Shown: in pieces, positions 23,950-35,514 of the stretch
How the letters are laid out: each line of letters opens with the position of its first letter
How positions within the stretch are numbered: position 1 is the stretch's first letter
Source: Leptodontidium sp. MPI-SDFR-AT-0119
Lineage: Eukaryota > Ascomycota > Leotiomycetes > Helotiales > Leptodontidiaceae
NCBI GenBank assembly: GCA_020726505.1
Contig: JAHLEZ010000005.1
Span: 62,001 to 126,000 of the forward strand
Direction of reading: 5' to 3'
Length of the DNA stretch: 64,000 nucleotides
Made by a program: the position numbers and the translations under genes
Notes under the pieces: model-generated
What the model was told of the DNA's origin: nothing
The model's database searches: none
Seen by the model: only the letters and a program-made list of their open reading frames with translations

Positions 23950-24274
23950 GAAGACCTCTGGAATATATGAACCGACAAATGGGAATCCTCGAATTGCAAA
24001 GAAGGCAGGCTTGGCTCAGAAGGAGTAGACACTAGGAGAGCTAGAATGGGCCTGAAATTCGCGAATCGCCGTTCTAACGAACTAAATCTAGGACACTATA
24101 ACTAGTAATTTAAATCCTCTAATGTATAGAAAATATAATTTTTTTTTAAGTATAATTAATTGCATTGTAAATATAGTTAGTAACTAAGAACGTATCGAAG
24201 AAACGTTAAAGCATCGAAATCAATCAAGATATCCAATGCCCGATCCGCGATCTATCTCCGAGCGAGACATGGCG
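23950..24274 (+). repeat. Dispersed repeat, copy 2 (right flank of the HET block)
   Basis: This is the direct-orientation partner of 20340-20664, with the same length of 325 bp. It starts gaagacctctggaatatat and ends ccgagcgagacatggcg. Copy 2 carries C or G where copy 1 has T or A at several sites (gggaatcctcg versus gaaaatccttg). The reverse holds elsewhere (aatgtatag versus gatgtgtaa), so both copies seem to have been mutated. The match continues, with deletions, to about 24340. Confidence 0.8.
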
Positions 24275-24876
24275 GGCGTTTCTAAAGGCCGGCCTCACCC
24301 AGAGCACTCCGGGGGCTCTCTGCACTCAAAGTCCGGATCAGCCAATCAATCACACGACGCATCCACAACCCACACGGTTCCTTCCGGGCGTGGGAGCCGG
24401 AACTAAGCCAAATCAAATCTTGAAACCTCCAACCTTCTTCTAACTCCACTTCACTCCACCAGCCACCTATCACAATCCCAACCCCAACCCCAACTTCCAC
24501 GAAAGCTTGACCTTCCTTGGCAGTCCTAATTTAAGTAAGGTCTCAAGCGTTGTTGCGCCTGCCTGCAGTGGAAAGTTTCACATGAGGAAAGAGCAAGGCT
24601 GAGTCCGCCGTTAACGTTATTTCCTTGCTCACAATCCGCGCTCCTACGTAGGTATTCAATCTGAAAAGGATAAATACTCCCTTCCCCATTCACTTTCTCT
24701 GCCCTCTTGCATTCATTCACTCAGACAGATATCATATCCTTCAATCAATCAATCAATCAATCAATCCTCTGAATCCTATTCTTTGCGAAGTCAAATCCTT
24801 CTCTTCTACAAACAAATATATATATATATATACCACCGAACCAACACCACAACACAACACAACCACATCCATCGCA
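24275..24876. other. Promoter region of the nitroreductase gene
   Basis: After the end of the repeat this region holds two microsatellites and an A/C-rich stretch just before the ATG at 24877 that looks like a fungal 5' UTR. No gene is visible. Confidence 0.45.
24741..24766. repeat. (TCAA)n microsatellite
   Basis: About six tandem TCAA units lie some 110 bases upstream of the nitroreductase start. A short TA run follows at 24816-24832. Both are probably in the 5' UTR or core promoter. Confidence 0.85.
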
Positions 24877-25645
24877 ATGGCATACCAAACTCCTTTCCTC
24901 GAGGCCATCAAGGTCCGCCGGTCGATCCTCTCACTTGCGAAGGAGTCTCCAATCTCTGACGACCGTATTGTCATGTGTGGTACAGAGCCTCTTTATTTAT
25001 TCATTCCCTACTCCACAAAGAAATACGTTTTGCTAACCTTGTCTTTCTAGTTAACCATGCCATCAAGCATGCCCCGTCACCTTTCAGCGTTCAGTCCTGC
25101 CGTGCCATCGTTCTCTTTGGTGCCGAGCATGAGAAGCTGTGGGATATTGGCATGGAGGAATCGAGAAAGACACTTCCTCCTCCTGTCTTCGCACAATACG
25201 AGGGCAAGATTCAGGGTTTCCGCGACGCATATGGTACTGTAAGTCTATCTATCCTGTCCTGGCTGCTTATGCAAATTATAAAGCAATAACTGATGTTCTG
25301 GTGACACCACAGGTTCTCTTCTTTGAGGATGCCGATGCCGTCAAGGCTCTTCCACCTCCACTTCAAGATCTCATGGCCAAGTACCCGGATTGGTACGAGC
25401 ATTCAAACGGAATGAACCAATTCATTGCCTGGACTGCTTTGGCAAACGAAGGTCTCGGTTGCAACCTCCAACATCTTCACCCTACCATCAGCAAGGGCGT
25501 CGCGGCAACTTGGGATGTTCCTGAAAGCTGGTCCCTCCGAGCACAACTGGTCTTCGGAAAGCCGACTGGACCTCCTCGTGGCGGTGTTGACAAACAATTC
25601 GCTCCTTTGGAGCCGCGAGTTAAGGTTTATGGAAAGAAAGCCTAA
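24877..25645 (+). CDS. Nitroreductase family protein, Hbn1/Frm2-like
   Basis: Three exons (24877-24979, 25051-25238, 25313-25645) give 207 aa. The protein opens with FLEAIKVRRSILSLAKESPI, the R-R-S FMN-phosphate motif of nitroreductases. It continues IKHAPSPFSVQSCRAIVLFG, YPDWYEHSNGMNQFIAWTAL and NEGLGCNLQHLHP, the eukaryotic Frm2/Hbn1 subgroup pattern. The family uses FMN and NAD(P)H to reduce nitro-aromatics and is linked to oxidative and fatty-acid stress responses in yeast. The first donor site is slightly ambiguous: GTACAG at 24980 is chosen because it restores V-N-H-A, while GTGGTA three bases upstream also keeps phase. Soluble; no targeting signal is seen. Confidence 0.87.
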
Positions 25646-25845
25646 CTTTAGACTAGACGACTCTTCTTTGGTGGCGTCTGCTTCTCCTTGTAGAAGACAA
25701 GTAGGAAACCATTTGTAGTAGTCTTAGATGTTTGGTGACCTTTAAAACTCTCGCATTCTCTAAATTTCTAGCAAACTTCCAGTCTTACTGTTTGCAAACA
25801 CGTTGAGCATCATGGGTGGTTGCAGTTAAACACGTGACTCATTAG

Positions 25846-25847
25846 TT

Positions 25848-25900
<53 letters not shown>
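25846..25900. repeat. (TTTC)n microsatellite
   Basis: About thirteen tandem TTTC units lie roughly 200 bases beyond the nitroreductase stop codon. It is likely to be length-polymorphic among isolates. Confidence 0.9.
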
Positions 25901-28285
25901 ACTTCACCGACCTCACTCCCCAAACCAGAAACTGAGCCAAACCAGGACAAGGTCTAGCCCCATCCCTCTTCTAGTCAAATGAGCAAATGAGTTAGTTCTA
26001 TCCTAAACTGTGACCTTCGGTCGCTTTTGTCCTGCTTCAGAATCAACATCATTGATGTTATCGGGGAAAACGGAAAATTGACGAGCCACAGCAACGAGAA
26101 GCGCTGCTCAACCTCTATCGATTCCGTCAAGCGGAGTTATTCATCCCTTTCGTCTCGCCTGTAACGACGACAAGACTGATCAATTGCAGTTCTGGTAGTG
26201 GTGGTTGGGTTGTTGCAGCAATCTGGTGGTGGTCTCGGTGCATTTCCATCAAAGCTTCGACGCAGCCCTATGGGACTGACTTGGCTGCAGACTACAGTGC
26301 CTTGTGTTTCTTGTGAATCGTCTTTGCATGCGTGATGCAGTTTTTTGGTTCTTGCTTTGGCAAAAAGCAGCTAAATTTCTGTTTCTGGAATGTGTCCAAG
26401 TGAAGTGCCTCCAAGTGGCACAGTGAGATCTCAAGGAAGCATATAACATTGGTGACGTTTGCTGTTTGGATACCTGCTCCTCTATTCCACATATATTCAC
26501 TCGATAGCTCTATTGAATCTATTCCCAGCCGCCTCTTACTCCTCTTCTTTTTTTGTGTTTTGGTATCGTTGTGTGCTTCCCATTGGGCAAGAGTAGTACA
26601 GCAAAAATGCTATCCCCCAACATCAACCTCGCAAGTTTTCATCTTCGGTGATCAGACTAGCTAGCGCCTTTGAGTCCGATTTGCATTTCCTCCTTCATGT
26701 TAAGGGCAATGACTATCTTCGACTGAAGAGCCGGGACTGTTCGATGCTCGGTTTTTCAACATGTCCCCACCGGAATCTTGTCAGGCTGGCCCAGGACAAC
26801 GTCTGGCCATCACGATCGCCACGTTCTCTCCACCCTCAACACGCCTTGGTGGAATGAAAGCCTGGATAATGCTGGTGTATAGAAAGTATGGATCATGGGT
26901 GGCTATAAATCTCTCTTTGGGTATTATTGCGAGAGATTGAAGTTTTTTTTTGAAATGCCTAGCCATCCTCCCCACAAGACCCGGAAGCAGTGAGGGGGGA
27001 CCTTACCTGACGATCTGTTGATCGTCGACTAATACTATGGGGTATCATTGGTCTCCTTTCCCTCTCAATTCTTAGCTTCAACGCCGGCTGCTTTGATACG
27101 GTATCCTCAAATTGCGAGAGTAGTTGCAAATTGATTAACCGTTACATTCATAAAGCTCGTTCAGCACGCTTGACTCGTAACGACCACGAGCCCTAGGAAT
27201 AAACAAAAAAAAAAGTAGATCGAGCTGCATCGACAGTTAATGAAGCAAGATTATCCACCCACTAACTTATATATGTTTTTAAAGGAAAGAATACATCCCT
27301 GGGTAGATATTATCGTTGTCGTGGTGTGAACCTAAGAATTCTCAGAGTTGTCCATTTCTATGTCTTGCTCTTCGACTGACAGTGGCTTCATAGTTCAATT
27401 TGCAGCCTACCACCACCCGCTTTTGCTGCAATAATGTATATTGAGGAGATTTGTAGGGTGTTCGTATCAAAGTTTGTCAGTTACTAAGTCCCTCCAAGAG
27501 GAAAATGCCCAGTTGCGTGTTTCCCCACCGCGTCTAGCTTATTCAAAGATAGTTCCGAACTTCTGTCCCTGTCTTTCCCACTTGTCGCATCCTCCGTGGT
27601 AATCGTTCCTGTCCAGTTTCCAAAGCAAACATACTGGTAATTGGCCAATCCTTCACTTTGTTCTTGACTTCTCATGAAGTCTTCAAGAGCACACATTCCG
27701 TCCGTCCTCCCCTCAGGTCTAGCACAGCGAGAATTCTTATGGATGTGTGCTGGGCTGAGACAGCTTTCTGCGGCGTTGCAGCATCTAGAAGCGAGGCATA
27801 GGGAGTTGCTTAATGCGAAGCCTGCGGCGATTTGGTCCCATGCTATTAGAGCATCGACAGATGCGGAGTTCTGGCCGCTTTGGGAACCGCCTGGGAAGAG
27901 GGAAGATGGGGATCCTGATGATGGTTTGGGAGTACGAGTGGAGGGAACGAACTTATGGGGTTTTGGGCCTGCTCATTGAATCAGTATAGAAATTTGTTGC
28001 AGATTGTTGGGTTCTGCATCTTGTAATGATCTAGTTAGCGGAAGGGCTGCAATCTCGACTATTGAGTTGGTCCCAGCCAACCAGCCGCCATGTTCTTTAA
28101 TGACGCACCAGTATGCACGCTCAGATCATAGCCAGTTGATAAACTAACTAATAAATGTGCAGCACCAATATTCCTAAACTCGTCTCCTCTACGTATGTTG
28201 TTCCCCGTTATTCCTACCCATCGTCCAGTCCAATGCAGCTATGAAAGCCAACTTGGACTCTAACGAAGCTAGTGAGTTACTCCGG
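25901..28285. other. Long gene-poor region
   Basis: About 2.4 kb without a recognisable gene. One plus-strand frame at 27674-27979 is listed separately as a weak candidate. Confidence 0.45.
27674..27979 (+). CDS. Weak candidate: 101-aa hypothetical protein
   Basis: The frame has an alpha-helical, Ala/Leu-rich middle (CAGLRQLSAALQHLEARHRE) and a Trp/Pro/Gly-rich C-terminus (FWPLWEPPGKREDGD). Its local G+C is higher than the flanks. I recognise no family, intron or upstream exon. It may be the last exon of a lost gene or chance. It stands alone in a gene-poor region. Confidence 0.2.
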   Translation: MKSSRAHIPSVLPSGLAQREFLWMCAGLRQLSAALQHLEARHRELLNAKPAAIWSHAIRASTDAEFWPLWEPPGKREDGDPDDGLGVRVEGTNLWGFGPAH

Positions 28286-28379
28286 GTGAGCCGAGGGTGA
28301 TTAGCGCCTGAGCAAGAGCAGCAAGCTTACTACTAATCCCATACGGGACACAAGAATAGGAAAATAGTTTCATGATACC
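28286..28379 (+). repeat. Second dispersed repeat, copy A
   Basis: This block matches 31791-31889 in direct orientation. Shared strings include ccgagggtgattagcgcctg, agcaagagc and a terminal tcatgatacc. It lies about 870 bases beyond the 3' end of the P450 gene. A run rich in ctgagc/gagccgag words follows at about 28452-28520. Confidence 0.7.
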
Positions 28380-29252
28380 GCTAGACTCAGGATTGATTTT
28401 CTCTTTCGCTATTTCCGTTTTAGTGTCCGACCGTGATCAACTGCTGCTTTAATCTGAGCTGAGTCGAGGGAGAGCCTGAGCACGCTGAGCCGAGCCCTGA
28501 GCATCCTGAGGACACCTGAGTACCCAATTAAGGCCCTGTTTTTGCTCCTCGGCTGCTTGTTTTGACTGCCTTTAGTTAGTCTATCGTTGCAAAGTGGAAC
28601 AAAATGCGGACTGCCTCATTTTACAAGAAGTCGAAACGGCTCCCTGGAATTAATTACATGTCTATTATACTACGATCTACTCAATCAAATTAAATTGACT
28701 AGCCAGGCGACTAAACAGTTCAGCCTTCATCCTCCTTGCAGCCTTTGGACCCTTAGGCATACTACCACCCATATCAGAGCCAGGCTGCCATCGGAATTGA
28801 CAGATGCTCCTCCGTATAGAGCCTTAGGAAATGGAATCTTGCAGTTTTCGCTGCCTATGTGCGCAGGTTATCGGGAGCATACCTAACATGTTTTCTGAAG
28901 GGACTCGTGAAGTTTTTCTAGACGCGCTGTATTGCTAGTCCTCGTAGAATTGCGCTCTGGAATATCGAACCATTGTGAAAGCTGATGCCCGAGAATGAAT
29001 TCATGTTCGTGGCCCTATAGGCTTCCACACTGCAGCCTACAGGCTCTAATTACTCTCTACAGGACCTAAAAATCCAACACCTTCTACTACCCTGGAAATC
29101 ACGTGCGTCAAATCTCTGTTCCCATATGTACCTAGGTAGGAACCTACTAACATATAATTTTGCTTGTTGTTCATATTGTGTATTATCTACAAGGCAAACC
29201 CTAGATACCCATAAAGTCGAATGGACTGAGCAGGCAGTGGACATGGCCATGC
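28380..29252. other. Intergenic region 3' of the P450 gene
   Basis: No gene is supported. The first 140 bases contain clustered ctgagc-type words that recur near the other repeat copies. The rest looks like ordinary spacer. Confidence 0.4.
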
Positions 29253-31157
29253 CTAAACCGCTCTTAGGACATTGACCTTTAAACCCCCTTTCGGTTTCAA
29301 CGTTACCGCAGGATTAAGCAGTTCCGGTCTTCTATCTGCAGGCTCAAAGACGAATTTGCTGAGCAGCTCCACCAAAATTGCTTTCATCTCCAAGTACGCA
29401 AACGATCTGCCAACACACACTCTGGGGCCACCACTGAAGGCAGAGATAGCGTATGGGCTTGCCGAATCCGTGGTCAAGCTGTCCCATCTATCCGGGTTAA
29501 ACACATCAGCATCTTCGCCCCATATCAACGGATTTCTTTGCACCATGGCGGGGATCATCGTCACCGTAGTGCCCTTGAGTATATTGACGTCCCCAATGAC
29601 TATATCTTCCGCAGCCTCTCGTGGCAGTGTCAGGCCGGGGGGATAGAGGCGGACCGATTCGCGCAGAACGTTATTCAAGAAGCGCATGTTCTCAATTGCA
29701 GCATAATCTATCTTCCCATTCCCGGCTCTGGTGGCGCTGAGGATTTCCTCCCGGAGACGATCTTGAATGGACGGGTTCGTGGCAAGAGCATATGTGGTCC
29801 ACGTTAACGACCCTGCTGACGTCTCGTGCCCAGCAATGACAAACTGCAGCATCTAATACCCATTAGCCTTACAGATCAGTCATGTCGAAATCAAAAATTC
29901 ACATCTTCAACAATCTGCTCGCGGCTGAGCGCAACCTCGGACGACAGATTTGCTTCTATCATGTAGGTGAGGAGATCCCGGCTCTCTCTACCTCCCATAC
30001 TCACACCCAGCGCCTGTCTTGCCTCCACTTGCTCAAATCTCTCCTGCACGAGTTCCCTTACGATGCTCCAGACAGCTGCGTTGGCGCGAAGGAATTTCCG
30101 ATTTGCTGCAAGGGGTAGCCACCGCAGCGGCACGAAGCCATTGACGAATGCGATTAGCCATCCAAGAAAGCTCTGCCCCAAAATGTGATGATAACATTCT
30201 TCAAAGTTCAGAGGAGATGCAGAGGAAGATTTTAGCTTGCTAAGCTCTATGCCAAGGATAGTTACTCCAACGATGTCTAGCGTCGCCTTGATATATGCTG
30301 ATTCAACTTCAATCATGTAAGTAATGTACCACTAAGGCTTAGGGACCAAGACAGTGGAAACCTCACTTTCTATAATTCCTCTGGCATCTTTACCAATACT
30401 ACGCTCGAGATATGATGAAAGATCTCGGGCCTTCTCTTGAAAAATGGGCAGTAACCTGCGAATATTGGGCGTTGAAAAGGGCCCTAAGATACCCCAGAGT
30501 CAGTATCTTATCCACTCCTCTGTTGGATTCTCTCCACGAGCGCCTACTTTGGTTTGACTTACCAGCAAGAAACCGTCTCTGAAGCCTGTGCTCAGCCCCC
30601 ACACTGAACAACACCCCCCTCCCCAGAAACTCCCCTAGAAGCTTCTCAAAGAACTTCGGTTTAACAAACGAATAAGCCTTCGTCTGCATTACTTCCCTAT
30701 GAGCTTCCAAACTATTCACTAATAGCACCTCAGCATTTCCAAAGCTCAGATGACGAATGAAATGTGCAGAGGGCCATTGTTTCATCCATTGGATATATAA
30801 ATCATTGGGACCTGGTGTTTTGAAAATCTTAAGGGCTTGGCCGAAAAAGAGATGATCGCCCTGGCAACGTTATTCCTTTAGTATTTGGATTTTGCCGTGG
30901 GGTAGGTTTCCCACCTTGGGCCCGGGAACGTCTCGAAGAGGGGAGATGTATGGAGCGATGAGGGCTTTGGAGATTTTGAGCACAATAGTCCCCGCGACCA
31001 GAAGGATGAGAGTTAAAACGATTGTACTGGAGGTGGTGATGTTCGTTTTTGACCGAAGAAGAGCCACTATGATCAATGCCGTCGAAGCTACACCTCCATT
31101 TATGAAGGAGCCCATGGCAAGGCTCGAGTGTGGGAGCAAAAAAGTCGGAACAGTCAC
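29253..31157 (-). CDS. Cytochrome P450 monooxygenase
   Basis: Five minus-strand exons (31157-30915, 30860-30563, 30483-30367, 30306-29903, 29852-29253) give 553 aa. The N-terminus has hydrophobic segments around STIVLTLILLVAGTIVL for ER anchoring, then the proline-rich hinge PLRDVPGPK. The I-helix oxygen-binding motif AGHETSA is near residue 361 and ESVR of the K-helix near 419-422. The heme loop FSGGPRVCVGRSFA has its axial cysteine near residue 500. Without the first intron (30861-30914) a TAA would cut the frame; splicing it joins VPGPK to GDHLFFGQALKIF. The enzyme should hydroxylate a lipophilic substrate at the ER with a CPR partner. A second in-frame ATG 14 codons downstream is an equally good start. 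No synthase or terpene gene sits nearby, so the role may be detoxification or an isolated tailoring step. Confidence 0.87.
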
Positions 31158-31790
31158 TTGAATCGCTAGAGTGGGAATGCTTGAAAGTTTATAACCTGTT
31201 TGAGCATAAAAATAGAGCTTGGTGGCATGCAGGAGAGCCGGGTGCCCTTGGAGAGCAGGGTAAGCGCTAGCTTAAGCGAGCGAATTAATCCCCAAGGGCC
31301 TTTCGAGCTGATCCTTGGTAATCAAGGTGCGTCCTTTGAAGCGCAAGCGCTGAGATATTTCAATTAATTGGATACCCCATAGGCACTTTGTAAGGAGTGA
31401 AAAGTTTCCGCAATTTGGCCATCGTGTTCATCTTGTGGAAGAGTTTGCGAGGGGGGTTTCGGATATATCCCGAGCCATATACCATCATAAGAGTTTGCGT
31501 CGCAAATCGATACATGTCTACATTGTGTCCACTCAATTCTTCCAATCAAAAAACACAATTGCATCGACCCACAGCACGCGAGGCTTCGAGGGGGAGTTTT
31601 TATGTTGTTTTCACAGTGCACCGTATGCCACATCTTTGCCATCGTGATTGACAGCAGTTGAAGTTTTATTTTCTATCAATTCTGGGTATCCTCCACCAAA
31701 GAGCAAGAAGTGTCTTGGCACGATTAGGTACTAAACGCTATCTATAATCTCGAGTTCATAAGTCAATTCCTTTTGTCAACTCAGCCGAGG
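31158..31790. other. P450 promoter region
   Basis: This is the upstream region of the minus-strand P450 gene. Short open frames on both strands overlap each other and have no recognisable content. Confidence 0.4.
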
Positions 31791-31889
31791 GTGGGCCGAG
31801 GGTGATTAGCGCCTGAGCAAGAGCGGCGAGCTTACTAACCCCATACATACATATAGAAGTCATGAAAGAGAAAATTGATTCATGATACC
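31791..31889 (+). repeat. Second dispersed repeat, copy B
   Basis: This copy matches 28286-28379 in direct orientation, about 3.5 kb away, and with copy A brackets the P450 gene. Its right edge abuts a minus-strand secreted-protein N-terminus at 31890-31983, as if the repeat had inserted into a gene. Confidence 0.7.
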
Positions 31890-31983
31890 TGGATAGTTTA
31901 TCGATATCTGTAAGAAGTTCTGCGCCATCACATCTGAAGGCGAACCAAAGTGCGGCCACGCTTACAAAACTAGGGAAACGCAT
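31890..31983 (-). pseudogene. Truncated 5' exon of a secreted protein, possibly histidine acid phosphatase-like
   Basis: The minus-strand start at 31983 encodes a signal-peptide-like MRFPSFVSVAALWFAF followed by CDGAELLTDIDKLSRY. That is reminiscent of the mature start of fungal histidine acid phosphatases, where a W-G-Q-I motif would follow. The match ends where repeat copy B begins. Beyond it the frame is repeat sequence and stops at 31756. Identity rests on about 20 residues from memory of the family. Confidence 0.28.
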
Positions 31984-33026
31984 CTTGGATGAAAAATAAT
32001 TCGAAAGGACGGATTAAAAATAAATTACCAGTAAAGTCTTAATTGTTGTCTTGTTGATGCGTACATAGGGGAAAATTACCGCAAAATAAAACGGTCGACG
32101 ATGAACAGATCCTACGAACTCGACTACTATCTACTGTAATTGATATGAAGGTGTATTAAATCTTAAGAAAGTCAAATCTACTTTAGGGTTAGGGAGCGAC
32201 GTGAGAGAACAGAATTGAACAACTAGAGTATAAACAAAGCTGACCTATCTGTAAATTTAGAACGTTTTCTCCGCAACGGTTGTCGGATATGGAGGCTGTC
32301 GCGAAAGAGTCCAATACAATTGTCTGACTAATATGAAACATTTGCTATCAAAATATAGTTAAAGTGGTGATGGTTTTATTCGGATAGATGCGATGGTTGC
32401 AGAGTCTGTATATGGGAAGAATTTGCCGCACTCCACGATGAATCGCTTCGCGGGTATGAAACGAATGAACTTGATTTGGACTCGGGTCTCAAATCCCCAA
32501 GCTTCAACTAGGTGTGTTAGCGAACATGCGACAGCTCTTGGACAGCCGCAAAAGCACTGGAATCATGTTTTAATAGTTCATTTTATTCATTAGACCTCGT
32601 TTGAACATTCAAATTGAGGCTTGAGCTCAGCCCCTCGCTCTTTCTCGAAAGGCGCTGCTGCTTGACCACAAATACGGTTCGTACCTCCATAGGCATATTC
32701 TACTGCTGGGCACAAGCTCTCTGCACCTTGCCCCCCTAGATGTGTGTCCAGCTTTTGACACCTGTGCGTCTTAGACTAGCTGTGAGCATGAGTCCCTGTA
32801 CCACAGCCAACGTTGTTGACAGCTTCGCTTGAACGCCTCATGTTATCCTCGCTTAGGTCGGTCATTATTTCTAGCGGATACTACATGTCTTGAAACATTC
32901 ACAATGCTACATTCACAGAAGCAGCCGCAGTGGGATTTTAATCTTTGGAAATTCGTTGTCGATTTTGTTGTGTTTAATCTTCTACGCCCCTGCATTGGTT
33001 TCTAGATATTCGGCGATTTTTTTTTA
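31984..33026. other. A+T-rich intergenic region
   Basis: About 1 kb with no convincing frame on either strand. It lies beyond the 3' end of the Jen1-like carrier gene. Confidence 0.45.
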
Positions 33027-34829
33027 TCAAGCCCAGTTCCCAGACTCTGGCCTATTATGTAACGGCAAATGATTTTGTTCACCATCATCTGAGGCCTCAT
33101 CCTCATCATCCTCTGTCATACTCTTCCCCAATTCTTCCGGTCCTAAGAAAGTGATGAAGATGACATAAACAAACACACATGCAGTGAAGATCCTCATCAC
33201 GACACTGTAATCATAGACATGAACCACTTCTCCATCTTCGATCTTGTCCGGCAGCGGATACCGTTCTCCAATCGTTGTCTCGATGGTATTTGAGGCAGCT
33301 GAAATTAGGTTACCGAGTTGGTAGGAAGTACCAACAACGAAGGTCCTGAACGCTGGAGGTGACAGCTCGATCAGGTGAATTGGAACAATACCCCATGCTC
33401 CATGGACGAAGAATTGTAAGAAGAAAAACGCTGCGTAGATGCCTGGCCCAGATGTTGACGTGTACGGATAGAGGAGAAACCCGCCTAGGAAACACATCAC
33501 GATGATGGAGAGACGACGACCGAAAATCTGACTGCTGTAGCCGACGATTGTCCCGCCGATTATGGCACCGATATTGGCTACTACGATCACTCGTGTAATC
33601 TTTGTGGCAGAGAAGTCGTATTTGTTCTTCAGCATTAGAGCCACGATATCCTGCGTGCCATGAGACTGTGATTGGTTAGTTTCCCGAAATCGTTTTTTTG
33701 TATCAAGAAATTCACCATGTAGTTGAAGCCTGCCATAAAGAGTACCAAGTATATCAGCCTCTGCCAATACATTCGCATCGCCAATTTAATCTCGGCGACA
33801 GCACCTCTGGTCGTGCCCTTCTCATTCCTCGAATTGTGGCGTTTGTTATAAGCATCCGTTTCCGGAAGACACATTCGAAAAATAATGAGCAGAACAGGCG
33901 GACCTGCTCCGAACCAAAACAACGGCCTCCAACCATGCGGCGTCTTGTCATCGAATGCCTTCCAGAAGACAGTTGCTAGCAAGTACCCGAAAGGATATCC
34001 ACTCTGATACACCCCTGATATAAGTCCTCTGGCTTCTTCAGGACAATCTTCAAGTGCTGTTGCGGCTGCATTGCCGTACTGAAAGTCTTGGGTCAGTTTT
34101 GTTCAACAAAACACGGGATTTTGCCAAGCCTTTTCTGGATCTCATGATATCTGAAAGAAGGGAAGCTTGGGTTCAGAACCGTACAAAACTCAGGATCATG
34201 GAGTACTTACAATGCCACCCATAGCAATACCAAACATGGCACGCACAGCAAGGAACTGGCGGTAGTTGTTGCAAAACCCAGTTGCGAGCTCGAAGATAAT
34301 CAACAAAATGCAGTTGACAACGAACGGCCATTTGCGTCCGTATCTATCTGACATGAAGCCAAAGATTGCAGCGCCAAGGGGGCGGAACATCAGGACTAGA
34401 GTTACAGCCACGGAAATCTCAGACGGTTTCTTGTTGAAAGTTTCTGCGAGTTCGGGGTATGTAAGAGTTACTGTATGAAAATCGAATGCGTCCCAAGTCC
34501 ATGCTAGGAAACCGAGCTTGTTGAACAGTTAGTTTACAGGATAAAGTAAATAAAGGCATCGTTTATCAAGTCTGAGTGCGACTTACAAGGAAGAAGAGCC
34601 ATTGGTGCAGAGTCAGTTCTCGTATCAAAGTAAAGGGATTAGGTGTCGGATTCAACTGAGGCTTCAAAGTTGGAAGTCTCGTTCTCAGATGCTCGCGAGT
34701 TCTGATAGCCATTCTATCCAGCTGAATTCTCAAATCGAGAAGTCCAGCAATTTTCCAAGATGAGGGAACCTTGCCCAATATATTCACAATGGCCTGTTCG
34801 TCTGAACTCGGTGACAGCCTGACAGCCAT
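33027..34829 (-). CDS. MFS monocarboxylate transporter, Jen1-like
   Basis: Four minus-strand exons (34829-34587, 34516-34211, 34078-33716, 33665-33027) give 516 aa. After a charged cytosolic N-terminus, helix 1 reads LTLHQWLFFLLGFLAWTWD and then AFDFHTVTL, the signature of the SHS/Jen family. Next come FRPLGAAIFGFMSDRYGRKW (loop 2-3), MAGFNYMSHGTQDIVALMLK and IFGRRLSI. The conserved NxxSHGSQD-type motif appears here as NYMSHGTQD and is created exactly across the last intron. The C-terminus is acidic (EDDEDEASDDGE). Family members import lactate, pyruvate or other short carboxylates with protons at the plasma membrane and are usually repressed by glucose. The third exon starts after a rather long 132-bp intron. 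Confidence 0.88.
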
Positions 34830-35514
34830 CGGCCTGAGGATTCAGCTGCAGCAACTCGAGTTGGCATGTGTCATATTGTGATGAAGTTCAATAGTCCGTC
34901 GGGCGTACATCGAAGGATTCGAAGCGTGCTATTGAGAAAGGTAATTGTTAAAAAGCACGGCATATTCGAGTGGCTGTCATTGGTGAAGTGTTGATCACGA
35001 ACTGCGGGGTGGTGCGCGAAGGAGTTTTGTAGCGCGAATCTCGAGCGTGAGGCTGTCTGCCAGGCTTTCTCTCACCGAAGGATGTGCAAAAGGCAAATCA
35101 ACCAGTGAACTGGAGCCGTTGGAAAGAAATTTTAAATAAAAGAAGGGCTATTAAGGTCCGTACTTTTGTATGGTCAAATATTTCTGAAGGATCATTTATA
35201 CTTTCCCTTCTTAGGTATTTCATCTGATCGCACATGGTGCCAAAACAGAAATTCGGCTCGGCAGTGAAAAGGGGCGTCCAGTAAAGTTAAGCGAGTGAAC
35301 ACCTCAGTCGAGGCTCAGCCGCAAAGTACACGAAAACAAGGCTGGCGAAGGGCGCCTGGAACTATGTAACCCATCGAATAAACAGGAATAAGAACGAAAT
35401 GATGTGTCACTTGCGGCATTTTCCCATCCTTAAGGCGTGCACGTCCACCCACCCCAATGAAGTGGAGCCAAAAAGCTGTTATCGGTTGGGGGAGCAAGGA
35501 CATGGCATGCAGAA
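34830..35514. other. Divergent promoter region
   Basis: This gap lies between the minus-strand carrier and the plus-strand gene starting at 35515. It includes a short stretch (about 35281-35330) with gaggctcagccgc words similar to those near the dispersed repeats. No gene is visible. Confidence 0.4.

Noticed and set aside
30870..30872. In-frame TAA early in the P450 gene, suggesting a pseudogene
   Set aside because: The stop lies in a 54-bp stretch with GT...AG ends and a ctaa branch-like site; splicing it joins two conserved P450 segments in phase.
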